Assembly: GCA_900540995.1 (NCBI GenBank)
Contig: UQHO01000039.1
Span: 1-20,485 of the forward strand
Reading direction: 5' to 3'
DNA length: 20,485 nt
Source: an uncultured Collinsella sp.
GTDB lineage: Bacteria; Actinomycetota; Coriobacteriia; Coriobacteriales; Coriobacteriaceae
In this document: positions 1 to 7,692 of the stretch, piece by piece
Numbering within the stretch: position 1 is the stretch's first letter
How the letters are laid out: each line of letters opens with the position of its first letter
The notes under the pieces: model-generated
The model's input: the letters and a program-made list of their open reading frames with translations, nothing else
Database searches by the model: none
What the model was told of the DNA's origin: nothing
Program-made: the position numbers and the translations under genes

Positions 1-544
1 CGGCGCTCGCCGCAGCCGAAGCATCGCCGGCACTCGCAGCGCTCTCCCCTGCAGCAGCCGCAGCCGCGGCGGCCTTCTCGGCAGCGGCCTTGCGCGCCTT
101 GGCCTCGGCGGCGGCACGCACCTTCATGGCTTTCTCGCGCGCGGCCTTCACCTCGGGCGTGATAACGCTCATGGGTTCGGCAGTCGAGACCTGGTAGAAA
201 AAGCCCTTAAAGTCAATCTGCATATCGGTGATGGCAAGACCAAACAGGTCGTGCGTTTCGTTTTCAAACGGGAATACCGCCGGATAGTACGAGCTGATGG
301 ACGGAATCTCCTGGTACTGGTCGATGCCCTCAACCACCAGGTTCTCGATCGCATAGCTGCCGTCCTGCGCAATATGCTCCTGAGCAGCACGAACGTCGAT
401 AAACGTATAGACCAAGCGATACGATCCGTCGTCCACACAGCGCTCGGCATGCATCTGCACAAAGCGCGCGCCGACGCCCTTGAGCGCCTGGACATGTGAC
501 AGGAGCTCATCGATCCCGACGGTAGTATAGATAGCCTTTCGCAT
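1..544 (-). CDS. Ech/NuoC-like 30 kDa hydrogenase subunit (EchD type), 3' end outside window
   Basis: About 181 residues are visible, beginning MRKAIYTTVGIDELLSHVQ. The start ATG (542-544) overlaps the stop of the upstream small-subunit gene, so the two are translationally coupled. The segment FPFENETHDLFGL, at about residues 92-104, matches the conserved E-x-x-x-DLFGI signature of NuoC/EchD/HyfG proteins. In complex I and group 4 hydrogenases this subunit lies on the cytoplasmic arm and docks the catalytic large subunit against the small subunit. The C-terminus from about residue 140 becomes an Ala/Lys/Glu-rich low-complexity tail that is not part of the core family and continues past the window edge. 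The position after the small subunit follows the echA-B-C-D order, so the catalytic large subunit should come next, outside the window. Family call is firm; the substrate partner is inferred. Confidence 0.82.
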   Translation of the reverse strand, partial: MRKAIYTTVGIDELLSHVQALKGVGARFVQMHAERCVDDGSYRLVYTFIDVRAAQEHIAQDGSYAIENLVVEGIDQYQEIPSISSYYPAVFPFENETHDLFGLAITDMQIDFKGFFYQVSTAEPMSVITPEVKAAREKAMKVRAAAEAKARKAAAEKAAAAAAAAGESAASAGDASAAASA

Positions 545-1131
545 TACTCGCCCTCCTTTGCAGCGGCGGGCGCGTCGCCGGCCGCGGACGTCCCAGCAGG
601 CGCATCGTCAGCCCCGGCCCCCGCAGCCACAAACCCGCCCTCGCCCAGCTCAACGCCACCATCCCAGGTAGCGGCGCCGCCCACGGTAAGCGGATCGCCG
701 CCAGCACGCATCACGGCCTCCTTCTGATCCAGGATGCCGCACGCCTCCACGATGGCATCGATCACCGTCTCGGGGCGAACGGCGCACCCGGGCGCGTACA
801 CATCCACGGGAATCGCGCGGTCCACGCCGCCGATCACGTTATAGGCATCGCGAAACACGCCGCCCGAGCACGCGCAGATACCGCATGCCACCACACACTT
901 GGGCTCGAGCATCTGGTTGTAGATCTGGCGCACGACAGGCAGGTTCTGGGCATTGACCGACCCCGTCACCAAAAAGATATCCGCATGCTTGGGGTTGCCG
1001 GTGTTGACCACGCCAAAGCGCTCCGCATCGAACAGTGGCGTGAGCGAGGCCAGCACCTCGATATCGCATCCGTTGCAGCTCGAGCCGTCGTAATGAATAA
1101 CCCACGGCGAGCGCGACATTTTATGATCCAT
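544..1131 (-). CDS. Group 4 [NiFe]-hydrogenase small subunit (EchC/NuoB-like)
   Basis: The 195-residue protein carries the proximal [4Fe-4S] cluster that passes electrons between ferredoxin-linked centres and the NiFe site. Likely ligands are C19 and C22 (SSCNGCDIEVLA), C86 (ACGICACSGG) and C116 (APGCAVRPE). The CxxC pair is the hydrogenase form; true complex I NuoB has adjacent cysteines. Residues from about 150 onward form a Gly/Ala-rich tail beyond the usual EchC length. The start ATG at 1129-1131 follows a strong AGGAGG site (1140-1145) that overlaps the stop of the upstream membrane-subunit gene, and the stop overlaps the next start. The gene is therefore tightly embedded in one operon. 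The alternative is an orphan complex I NuoB, but the CxxC spacing and gene order favour Ech. Confidence 0.87.
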   Translation of the reverse strand: MDHKMSRSPWVIHYDGSSCNGCDIEVLASLTPLFDAERFGVVNTGNPKHADIFLVTGSVNAQNLPVVRQIYNQMLEPKCVVACGICACSGGVFRDAYNVIGGVDRAIPVDVYAPGCAVRPETVIDAIVEACGILDQKEAVMRAGGDPLTVGGAATWDGGVELGEGGFVAAGAGADDAPAGTSAAGDAPAAAKEGE

Positions 1132-1143
1132 GGATGCCGCCTC

Positions 1144-4026
1144 CTAAATAAACACGTCGACGAGGATGGGCATAAGGTTGAGCAGGCCAAACACCAGCGC
1201 CACGCCCCATCCGAGCTTAAAGCAGCTACGCCAGGTGCTGCGCGCGAAGGTGTTGTCGATCAGCACCTCGACAAAGTACGTCGCGGCCATCACGACCAGG
1301 GCTACGACCCAGCTCACCGGGTTGTCCCAGACAAAGAACATGCCCACCCACATCAAAAACAGCACGGTCTCGCACCAGTGCATAAGGGTCATCTTGGCCA
1401 GCGTGCCGCCGCTCATCTCGGTGGCGACGCCCTGGACGATCTCCTGATGCGCGTGATGCGAGTACGAAAGATCGAACGGCGACTTGCGCAGCTTGATGGT
1501 GAGCACTGCGAGCAGCGCGAGGAAAATGGGCGCGCTGTACACGATGATGGGGACCGACTGCCCCGTCACGGCGATGGAATCAAAGCTATCGGTGGCAAGG
1601 TACAGGCCCACGCTCATCAGCAGAACGGCGGGCTCGTAACTCATGACCTGCAGCAGCTCGCGGTCGGCGCCAACCTGGGCAAACGGGCTTTGCGTCGAGG
1701 CGGACGCCAGCACCACAAAGATCGCGGCGAGCGTCACCATAAAGGCGCACAGCAGCGTGTTGGAACCCGACACAAAGATGCCGCCGCCCACGACGGTAAA
1801 GATGAGCGCGCACGCCATGTAGGTATCGTCCATGGTGTTTACGCTGGCGGGGGCCTTGCGCAGCAGCTTGGCAACGTCGTAGAAGGGCTGCAGCAAGCGC
1901 GGGCCCACGCGGCCCTGCATACGGGCGGACAGCTTGCGGTCAACGCCGTCGATCAGGCCGCCCACAAGCGGCGCAATCAAGGCAAACGCCACGGTACCAA
2001 TAAAGATGCCCACGACGCCCGAGCCTTCGAAATACTTGCCGCGCAGCACCGAGGGTGCGCTCATGGCAAGCCGCTCAGGCCCAATCCACGCGCAACACAG
2101 CAGCGCAAACAAGATAATGCTGCAGCACACGACGCTACCCGCGGGGCCAATACGCTTCTCGCCAAGGGCGTCCTCCGAGTACCAATTGCGCTTTTCGGCC
2201 TTCACCTCGCGTCCCATCGAGCCGCGGAAATGGCGGTATTTGTCGGTTCCCACGCCCGAAAGGTACACGTTGACGTGCGGCTTATTGCTCACGCGGAACG
2301 ATGTCAGCAGCACCACGGCGATAAACGCCACGATAACCACCATCAGATACATGGCGTCCTTGCCGATAACGTACGGCACGCGGCCAAACACCATGGCCAA
2401 GTAAGGCGACACCAGACCGCTCGAGATAACCGGGAACGCCACGCAGCACAGAATCAGCAGCGCGGCGATGGTGTTGAGCGCCATCCATTCGGTCTTATGG
2501 ACATTGACCTCAACGTTTTGAGCCGTCGGGTCGACGCCCGAAAGCTTGGCAAGCCACTTGCCCCAGAAGTAAAACGTCGCGGCCGAGCCAAAGGCAAGCA
2601 CCATGATCATGAGCACGTTGCCGGTCTGCGCGAACGCCACCAGGGCGCCCCACTTGGACACGAGCATGCCAAACGGCGCGACGAACATACCCATGATGCC
2701 CAGCATCATCAGGCGCGTCAGGTGCGGCATGCGGCTGAACATACCGTCCATGTCCTCGATATTGCGGCTGCCGATATGATGCTCGGCCGTGCCCACGCAC
2801 AGGAACAGCAGCGACTTTGCCACCGTGTGGAACAGGATCAGGAAGATGGCGGCCCACACGGCCTCGGGCGCGCCGACACCCAGGCAGGCACTGATGAGGC
2901 CCAAGTTGGAAATGGTGGAGTACGCGAGCACGCGTTTGGCGTTGCTCTGCGAGATGGCCATGAGGGCAGCGAGCAAAAACGTGATGGCACCCACACTCGT
3001 GACCATAAAGCCAGTCACGGGATAGATGGCATAGAGCGGGCTCAGCTTGACCATCAGGAACACGCCGGCTTTGACCATGGTTGACGAGTGCAGCAGGGCG
3101 CTCGTGGGCGTGGGGGCAACCATGGCACCGAGCAGCCAGGTATGGAACGGCATCTGCGCGGCCTTGGTGAGTGCGGCGAGCGACAGCAGGACGACCGGCA
3201 TCACCAGTAGCGCGGACTGCGCGGTTCCGGCACCGGAAAGCTCAATCATGCCCGAGATGGTCAGCGGCATGCCGTTAACGTGCAGGTACATGAGCCCGGC
3301 CAAAAACGCGATGCCACCCAGCATGTTGAGGATGATCTGGGTAAAGGCGTTTTTAATGGCCTCGGGCGTGCGCGTGTAGCCAATCATAAGGAACGAGCAC
3401 ACGGTGGTGATTTCCCAGCCGCAGAACAGCCACTCAAGGTTGTCGCTCGTCACGATAACGAACATGGCCGAGAGGAACAGGAACATGAGCGCCAGGAACT
3501 GCGGGCGACGGTCGGGCGCGGTCTGCCCGCGCAGCGCGGCCTCGTGCTCGTCATGGGCCTGGAAGTCCTTCATATAACCCAAGGCATACACGCAGATTAG
3601 GCTGCCGACGATGCCGACGGCGAGCACCATGATCACGCTCATGTAGTCCAGGTAGAGCGGCGTTGCCGTGACGGCTTCGGCCGCGGGCAACGTCATGGCT
3701 GCAAAGGCGAGCGAACCCACCAGCTGGACTATGCCGAGCACCGTGGTGAGCGCGTTCCTATATTTGTACGCGTTGTACAGGATGACGGCGCACAGGATGA
3801 CGTCGATGACGGAGCTGATGATCGAGAGCACATGTGAGGTGCCGGGGGCAACCTCAAAGCTCTGCGGGCCCGTGCCAAAAAACATGACGGCGACTACAAC
3901 TGTCACCGCCATAATAATGCCGGAACCTATGAGCCCCACCGCATCGCGGGCGCGGTCACCGCGCGCGAGCAGCATGCCCAGCGCCGGTACCAGCGGAAAC
4001 AGGGTAAGGAAATACAGTAGCGTCAT
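1144..4026 (-). CDS. Fused EchA-EchB (NuoL-like/NuoH-like) membrane subunit of Ech-type hydrogenase
   Basis: One continuous 960-residue frame joins two membrane subunits. Residues ~1-640 are an antiporter-like NuoL/EchA module. It has E204 in the TM5 segment (LEWLFCGWEI), K288 just before PFHTWLLGAM (residues 293-302), the PTPTSALLHSSTMVKAG signature (305-321) and H400/K404 in FHTVAKSLLFL. Residues ~665-960 are a NuoH/EchB module with the quinone-site-loop signature DRKLSARMQGRVGPRLLQ (696-713) and an acidic PFAQVGADRELLQ loop. These proteins translocate ions across the cytoplasmic membrane and anchor the cytoplasmic arm. In most Ech operons echA and echB are separate genes; here no stop or restart lies between them. 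The start follows a GGGGGAG site 7-13 bases upstream. First gene of the operon. Confidence 0.88.
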   Translation of the reverse strand: MTLLYFLTLFPLVPALGMLLARGDRARDAVGLIGSGIIMAVTVVVAVMFFGTGPQSFEVAPGTSHVLSIISSVIDVILCAVILYNAYKYRNALTTVLGIVQLVGSLAFAAMTLPAAEAVTATPLYLDYMSVIMVLAVGIVGSLICVYALGYMKDFQAHDEHEAALRGQTAPDRRPQFLALMFLFLSAMFVIVTSDNLEWLFCGWEITTVCSFLMIGYTRTPEAIKNAFTQIILNMLGGIAFLAGLMYLHVNGMPLTISGMIELSGAGTAQSALLVMPVVLLSLAALTKAAQMPFHTWLLGAMVAPTPTSALLHSSTMVKAGVFLMVKLSPLYAIYPVTGFMVTSVGAITFLLAALMAISQSNAKRVLAYSTISNLGLISACLGVGAPEAVWAAIFLILFHTVAKSLLFLCVGTAEHHIGSRNIEDMDGMFSRMPHLTRLMMLGIMGMFVAPFGMLVSKWGALVAFAQTGNVLMIMVLAFGSAATFYFWGKWLAKLSGVDPTAQNVEVNVHKTEWMALNTIAALLILCCVAFPVISSGLVSPYLAMVFGRVPYVIGKDAMYLMVVIVAFIAVVLLTSFRVSNKPHVNVYLSGVGTDKYRHFRGSMGREVKAEKRNWYSEDALGEKRIGPAGSVVCCSIILFALLCCAWIGPERLAMSAPSVLRGKYFEGSGVVGIFIGTVAFALIAPLVGGLIDGVDRKLSARMQGRVGPRLLQPFYDVAKLLRKAPASVNTMDDTYMACALIFTVVGGGIFVSGSNTLLCAFMVTLAAIFVVLASASTQSPFAQVGADRELLQVMSYEPAVLLMSVGLYLATDSFDSIAVTGQSVPIIVYSAPIFLALLAVLTIKLRKSPFDLSYSHHAHQEIVQGVATEMSGGTLAKMTLMHWCETVLFLMWVGMFFVWDNPVSWVVALVVMAATYFVEVLIDNTFARSTWRSCFKLGWGVALVFGLLNLMPILVDVFI

Positions 4027-4171
4027 ACCATCACTCCCCCATGCAAAAACGCTGCAATTGTTTAACGTTATAGCTCAATTGATGAGTAGCGGCAGCGGGT
4101 TTTCGGTCAACTGGGGAGTTTTAGGCGTACGGAGTAAGGGCACGTCCGCTTTGGAGCAGAGAGGCGGCAAG
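4027..4171. promoter_or_regulatory. Upstream region of the hydrogenase operon
   Basis: AT-rich leader between the hydrogenase operon start and the terminator of the helix-turn-helix gene. Two CAATTG palindromes (4055-4060, 4076-4081) flank an AACGTT palindrome (4064-4069), a symmetric layout that could be an operator. I could not identify convincing -35/-10 boxes. Confidence 0.3.
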
Positions 4172-4194
4172 AAAAATGCGCCCCTGTGGGCGCA
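4172..4194 (-). terminator. Rho-independent terminator of the helix-turn-helix gene
   Basis: A perfect 7-bp stem TGCGCCC/GGGCGCA (4177-4183 with 4188-4194) and CTGT loop is followed on the minus strand by TTTTTC. It lies 12 bases past the stop of the upstream gene and isolates it from the hydrogenase operon. Confidence 0.8.
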
Positions 4195-4206
4195 CCATCC
4201 CGTTTG

Positions 4207-4602
4207 CTATTCTGCCTTTTTAACGCGCGGCTTGCGACCGCGCGGCTTATCGACCAGTGCGGCCTCACCGCTCTCGCGGTACTGACGGCACCAAGCCTTG
4301 ACCGAAGACTCGCTGGGAATCTTGTGCTTGATCATGGCCTCGCGAACCGTCAAGCCGTTTTCCAGACGGTCCTTAACCACAGCGAGCTTGACGTCGTACG
4401 AATAGGTATGATGATGCGAACCGGCGTTGAGAACGGCGTCGGCACCGCCCACGGCATACGCGCGGGCCCACTGACGAGCCGTGGCCTGGGGAATGCCAAG
4501 CTCCGCGGCGAGAGCGCGATGACCGACCCCCTCTTGGAGGATCTCGACGGCGCGCTGCCTAACCTCGGGCGCATGCGTGCGAGTCCTAGTTGCTTCCGAC
4601 AT
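4207..4602 (-). CDS. Stand-alone double helix-turn-helix protein (IS3 OrfA-like)
   Basis: A 131-residue protein from the ATG at 4602; an in-frame GTG at 4611 would add three residues, and neither start has a strong ribosome site. Two helix-turn-helix units are visible: RQRAVEILQEGVGHRALAAE plus LGIPQATARQWARAY in the first half, and VKLAVVKDRLENGLTVREAM plus ESSVKAWCRQYRESG in the second. The tail PRGRKPRVKKAE is basic. This arrangement is that of the OrfA DNA-binding subunit of IS3/IS150 transposases. No OrfB (DDE) frame follows, and the gene has its own promoter-like boxes and terminator. It is therefore either an insertion-sequence remnant or a domesticated DNA-binding protein. No target can be deduced. 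Confidence 0.7.
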   Translation of the reverse strand: MSEATRTRTHAPEVRQRAVEILQEGVGHRALAAELGIPQATARQWARAYAVGGADAVLNAGSHHHTYSYDVKLAVVKDRLENGLTVREAMIKHKIPSESSVKAWCRQYRESGEAALVDKPRGRKPRVKKAE

Positions 4603-4652
4603 ACCTGCCACTTCTTAGCCTTAGCCGTTAATCTGCTTTCTTACGTGCAAGT

Positions 4653-4681
4653 TAGATAGTAGCATTTTACTGTTTGCTCAA
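4653..4681 (-). promoter_or_regulatory. Probable sigma-70 promoter of the helix-turn-helix gene
   Basis: On the minus strand TTGAGC (4676-4681) and TATCTA (4653-4658) are separated by 17 bases and lie about 50 bases upstream of the ATG. Confidence 0.5.
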
Positions 4682-4932
4682 AGCAGTTAATTAAAATAGA
4701 CGCGGCGTTATCTGGGCATTTGGCACCAAATTACGACATTTCTTTATCGATTATTTACGCCGGTAGCTGACTCGCAGCTAATCGTCATTCGCTTGTCAAC
4801 AAAATTGGCATCTCTTTATGTCCTTTGGTATAGAGGATATAGTTATTAACCCCTCCCCCAATATTTTTGAGTGATCTGCAAGGCAGTAGACGTCCTCACT
4901 CCTCATGATTACCGCGCATTGCCATTCATCGG
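4682..4932. other. AT-rich intergenic region without a supported gene
   Basis: The stretch is clearly richer in A+T than its surroundings. A 60-codon minus-strand frame at 4796-4978 runs through the flavoenzyme terminator, has no family resemblance and no good ribosome site. I see no RNA gene here. Confidence 0.5.
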
Positions 4933-4934
4933 AG

Positions 4935-4976
4935 CAAAACAAAAAGGGCGGGACCTGCTGCGCTTGCAGGCCCCGC
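4935..4976 (-). terminator. Rho-independent terminator of the OYE-type flavoenzyme gene
   Basis: An 11-bp stem with one mismatch (GCGGGACCTGC at 4948-4958 with GCAGGCCCCGC at 4966-4976), loop TGCGCTT, is followed on the minus strand by TTTTTGTTTTG. It lies about 75 bases after the stop codon. Confidence 0.8.
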
Positions 4977-5051
4977 ACCGGTTGACACCCGACGGGACAC
5001 AGCCGGGCGAGACGGATCCGTGCTACCGCCCCGCCTGGCCGCGATGTTCAA

Positions 5052-7088
5052 CTACAGCTCGTTGGCCGCGTGATACGCCGTGCGAATGGCACTCGCAATG
5101 TCGGCGGTGCGCTCACCCGAGCAGTCGCCCACGCAGGTCACGGGCACCGTCACGCCATCCAGGTCAAACGCGTTGGCCTTGGAGCCCACGGCCATCACCA
5201 CGTAATCGCAGGCGATCTTCACCGGCTCCTCGGCGCCGTCCTCGGTGGTGCGAACAGCCTCCACGCCCTCGTCGGCAATGGCGGTCAGGCGGGTCTTAAC
5301 ATGCTGCTCCACGTTGTGCTCTGCAAAGTCGCTCATAATCAGCGGCAGAATGGTCTCGGACTCGCCCGCGGCAATCTTGTCGAGCATCTCCACGATCGCC
5401 ACCTCGCAGCCGTGCTGCAGCAGGTACTCGGCAGTCTCGGTGCCCACCAGGCCGCCGCCAATGACGGCGACGCGGCCGCTGAGCTCCACCTTGCCGGCCA
5501 GCACGTCCCAGCTCGAGACGACCTTCTCCGAATCGGCACCCGGAACGGGGATGACCACGTCGTGTGCGCCCACGGCCACAATCGCAGCGTCGGCGGCGTT
5601 GAGGTCCTCAGCGGTAGCGGCATGGTTGAGCTCGACCTTCACGCCCAGGCCGGGCAGAATCTTCTCGTAGTACTCGACCGAGCGCATGATCTCGTCCTTG
5701 CGCGGAGGCGCGGCCGCCAGCACAATCTGGCCGCCCAGATGATCGCTCGCCTCGTAGACGGTCACGTCGTAGCCGCGCCTGGCCGCCACGCGCGCGGCCT
5801 CCAGACCGGCGATGCCGCCGCCCACCACGGCGATCTTCTTGTCGCCCTCGCCCGGCTTGATGGCGATGGTCGCCTCGTCGCCGTTCTCGGCATTGAGCAC
5901 GCACGAAATGTACTTGCGGTTTTGAATCGCATCGACGCAACCCTTGTTGCAGTTGAGGCACTCGCGGATGGGCTCACCCGTGGCGGCCTTCAGCGCAATG
6001 TCGGGGTCGCACATGAGCGAGCGGCCATAGGCGATGATGTCGGCGGCGCCGTCTTCCAGAATCTTCTCGCCGGCCTCGACCGAAACCACGCGGCCCACGG
6101 TTGCCACCGGCACGGAGACCAGGGCCTTGACGCGCTCGGCCACGGGCAGCGTCCAGTTGTAGGGCATGGCGCCCATGGGCGGAATGGTGTCGCCCATGTT
6201 GCCGGTGTGGTTGGCCTGTGCGACCTGGATCATATCGATGCCCGCGCCCTCGAGCAGCTTGGCGAACTCGCAGGCCTCGTCGGGTAGCAGGCCGCCCTTG
6301 CCGCGCGGCGTGCCGTCGGGGTTCTCCATGATCACGGGGAGCTTGTACTCCACCATCAGCTGCGGCGCGGCTTCCTTAATGGCAGCGACGACCTCCAGCG
6401 CATAGCGAACGCGATTCTCGAACGAACCACCGTACTCGTCGGTGCGCTGGTTGAGGATAGCCGAGCACAGCGAACCCACCAAGCGGTCGCCGTGGACCTC
6501 GATGGCGTCGATGCCGGCCTGCTGCGCGCGAGCGGCCGAGGCAGCGATGGCCTCCTTGATCTGGGTGAGCTGCTCTACGCTCGCCTCGTTCACAAAGTGC
6601 TGCATGTCGTGATGCAGCTTGGCGTAGGCCTGGTTGCGGATCTCGTTGGACTCGGCCATCTTGGCGGCAAAGGTCTCCTCGTCGCCGGCGGCCTTGGCCT
6701 CCTGCGCGGCCTTGGCGGCGGCCATGGAACCCATGACCATGCGGCCGACACCGGGCACATCGTACTCGGGGTGGAACAGCTGCAGCGCGACCTTGGCGCC
6801 GTGCTTGTGGACGGCATCGGCCAGCGCCTTAAACGTGGGGATCTGGGCGTCGGTTGCCAGCTTGGGCGTGGGGCTTGCGGTCATGACGGGAGCGACGTCG
6901 CCGATGACGATGTAGCTCACGCCGCCACGGGCCAAGCGCTCGTAAAAAGCCAGGCTGCGCTCGCCGATGGAACCGTCACGCTCCTCGTAGCCGGTGGTCA
7001 GCGGCGGAAACATAATGCGGTTCTTGAGCTCAAGGGGGCCAACCGTAATGGGCTGGAGCAGCTTGGATGCAGGTGTGGTCATGGACAT
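5052..7088 (-). CDS. Old-yellow-enzyme/enoate-reductase-type FMN-FeS-FAD oxidoreductase with HGDR motif (candidate bilirubin reductase)
   Basis: The 678-residue protein has the three-part layout of 2,4-dienoyl-CoA/2-enoate reductases. Residues ~10-370 form an FMN TIM barrel (LKNRIMFPPL, NQRTDEYGGSFENR, IIAYGRSLMCDP). C377, C380, C384 and C396 are the likely [4Fe-4S] ligands. From ~417 onward come FAD/NAD(P)-binding Rossmann motifs (VVGGGIAGLEAARVA at 421-435, VIGGGLVGTETAEYL at 542-556). At 199-202 the usual HGAHGYL active-site stretch is replaced by HGDRLVG. As I recall, HGDR is reported as characteristic of gut bilirubin reductases (BilR). Residues ~116-170 form an Ala/Glu-rich helical insertion in the barrel. 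The ATG at 7088 follows GAGAGGA. The gene is monocistronic with its own terminator. The oxidoreductase family is certain; the bilirubin substrate is a hypothesis, and another enoate or bile-pigment-like substrate is possible. Confidence 0.85.
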   Translation of the reverse strand: MSMTTPASKLLQPITVGPLELKNRIMFPPLTTGYEERDGSIGERSLAFYERLARGGVSYIVIGDVAPVMTASPTPKLATDAQIPTFKALADAVHKHGAKVALQLFHPEYDVPGVGRMVMGSMAAAKAAQEAKAAGDEETFAAKMAESNEIRNQAYAKLHHDMQHFVNEASVEQLTQIKEAIAASAARAQQAGIDAIEVHGDRLVGSLCSAILNQRTDEYGGSFENRVRYALEVVAAIKEAAPQLMVEYKLPVIMENPDGTPRGKGGLLPDEACEFAKLLEGAGIDMIQVAQANHTGNMGDTIPPMGAMPYNWTLPVAERVKALVSVPVATVGRVVSVEAGEKILEDGAADIIAYGRSLMCDPDIALKAATGEPIRECLNCNKGCVDAIQNRKYISCVLNAENGDEATIAIKPGEGDKKIAVVGGGIAGLEAARVAARRGYDVTVYEASDHLGGQIVLAAAPPRKDEIMRSVEYYEKILPGLGVKVELNHAATAEDLNAADAAIVAVGAHDVVIPVPGADSEKVVSSWDVLAGKVELSGRVAVIGGGLVGTETAEYLLQHGCEVAIVEMLDKIAAGESETILPLIMSDFAEHNVEQHVKTRLTAIADEGVEAVRTTEDGAEEPVKIACDYVVMAVGSKANAFDLDGVTVPVTCVGDCSGERTADIASAIRTAYHAANEL

Positions 7089-7134
7089 TCCTCTCTTGTA
7101 GGCGCGGCGGCGATGATGCCGCGTAGTTATCTAG

Positions 7135-7164
7135 AGGATATGGCATGGGAATACAGCAGCGCAA
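7135..7164 (-). promoter_or_regulatory. Possible promoter of the OYE-type flavoenzyme gene
   Basis: On the minus strand TTGCGC (7159-7164) and TATCCT (7135-7140) are 18 bases apart, about 50 bases from the start codon. The boxes are moderate matches. Confidence 0.4.
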
Positions 7165-7227
7165 CGGAAATCGGCGGACAGCAGGTAGCGGCAGGTGGAT
7201 GGGGATGGGCGGGGCGGCCCGTCGGTT

Positions 7228-7447
7228 TATCTCAATCTGTAACAGTTACGCGGCAAAACCGGGTCTTACTGTTACAGATCGAGACAAACCAAACCCGCCT
7301 GCTAGAAAATCTCAATCTGTAACAACAACTCGGCAAAAACCGTCCCTCGTGTTACAGATTTAGACAAACACGACCCAACCCACCGGTATATCTCGATCTG
7401 TAACACCTAGCCGTCCAAATCGGGTCTAGATGTTACAGATCGAGATC
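7228..7447. repeat. Three tandem ~80-bp units, each a two-tier palindrome
   Basis: Three copies begin at 7230, 7310 and 7391, a period of 80-81 bases. Each has a left arm like TCTCAATCTGTAACA and a right arm like TGTTACAGATCGAGA: 7230-7245 with 7269-7284, 7310-7324 with 7350-7364, and 7391-7405 with 7431-7445. The third pair is a perfect 15-bp inverted repeat and the others have one mismatch. Inside each loop a second short stem recurs (CGG-CAAAA-CCG, CGG-CAAAAA-CCG, CCG-TCCAAAT-CGG). Arms are conserved, loops drift, and the inner stem is kept. Units 1 and 2 are followed by a similar A/C-rich linker. The array lies 140-360 bases upstream of the flavoenzyme start and just downstream of the original tRNA terminator. 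Function is not known to me. Confidence 0.85.
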
Positions 7448-7496
7448 TTTGATTGAGAGGCCGAGAATTGGACCGAAAACACGGTCCCGGGATAAC

Positions 7497-7526
7497 AAAA
7501 AAGCTCGCCGGCTAGGCCGACGAGCT
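7497..7526 (-). terminator. Original terminator of the initiator tRNA gene, now separated from it
   Basis: An 11-bp stem with one G-U pair (7502-7512 with 7516-7526), TAG loop, is followed on the minus strand by TTTTTT. It lies directly beyond the attL tRNA fragment, so before integration it ended the tRNA transcript. Confidence 0.75.
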
Positions 7527-7535
7527 GCAAGTTCT

Positions 7536-7573
7536 TGGTCGCGGGGGCAGGATTTGAACCTACGACCTCCGGG
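7536..7573 (-). repeat. attL: 38-bp tRNA 3'-end fragment at the left end of the integrated element
   Basis: The 38 bases are identical to 16124-16161. They equal the initiator tRNA from its CCA end back into the 3' side of the anticodon stem. Beyond the repeat (7574 on) the sequence no longer folds as tRNA, so this is the leftover partial copy. A tyrosine integrase gene lies 150 bases away. Confidence 0.93.
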
Positions 7574-7662
7574 CACCCTTTTCAAATTTTAGTTTCCCGA
7601 GGTCACACGTTGTATCATCCCAGCTCAAACCCTATTTTTCGACCAAAACAGTGTCACTCGGT

Positions 7663-7692
7663 ATCACGTAAAATCACGTAAAATCACGCTCA
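7663..7692. repeat. Tandem decamer repeat, possible integrase/excisionase arm sites
   Basis: ATCACGTAAA occurs twice head to tail (7663-7672, 7673-7682) followed by a degenerate third copy ATCACGCTCA (7683-7692). It lies between attL and the integrase stop, where arm-type binding sites are usually found. Confidence 0.55.

Noticed and set aside
985..3084. 699-codon plus-strand open frame
   Set aside because: It lies antisense to the small subunit and the EchA-EchB fusion, is full of His/Arg/Gln, has no family motif, and arises from GC-rich codon bias on the opposite strand.
4796..4978. 60-codon minus-strand open frame
   Set aside because: It runs through the hairpin and T-run of the flavoenzyme terminator and has no supported start.
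5070..6287. 405-codon plus-strand open frame opposite the flavoenzyme
   Set aside because: Composition is typical of an antisense shadow; the minus strand holds a complete, motif-rich enzyme.
7228..7447. CRISPR array
   Set aside because: Only three units, palindromic and diverged, with no uniform unique spacers and no cas genes.
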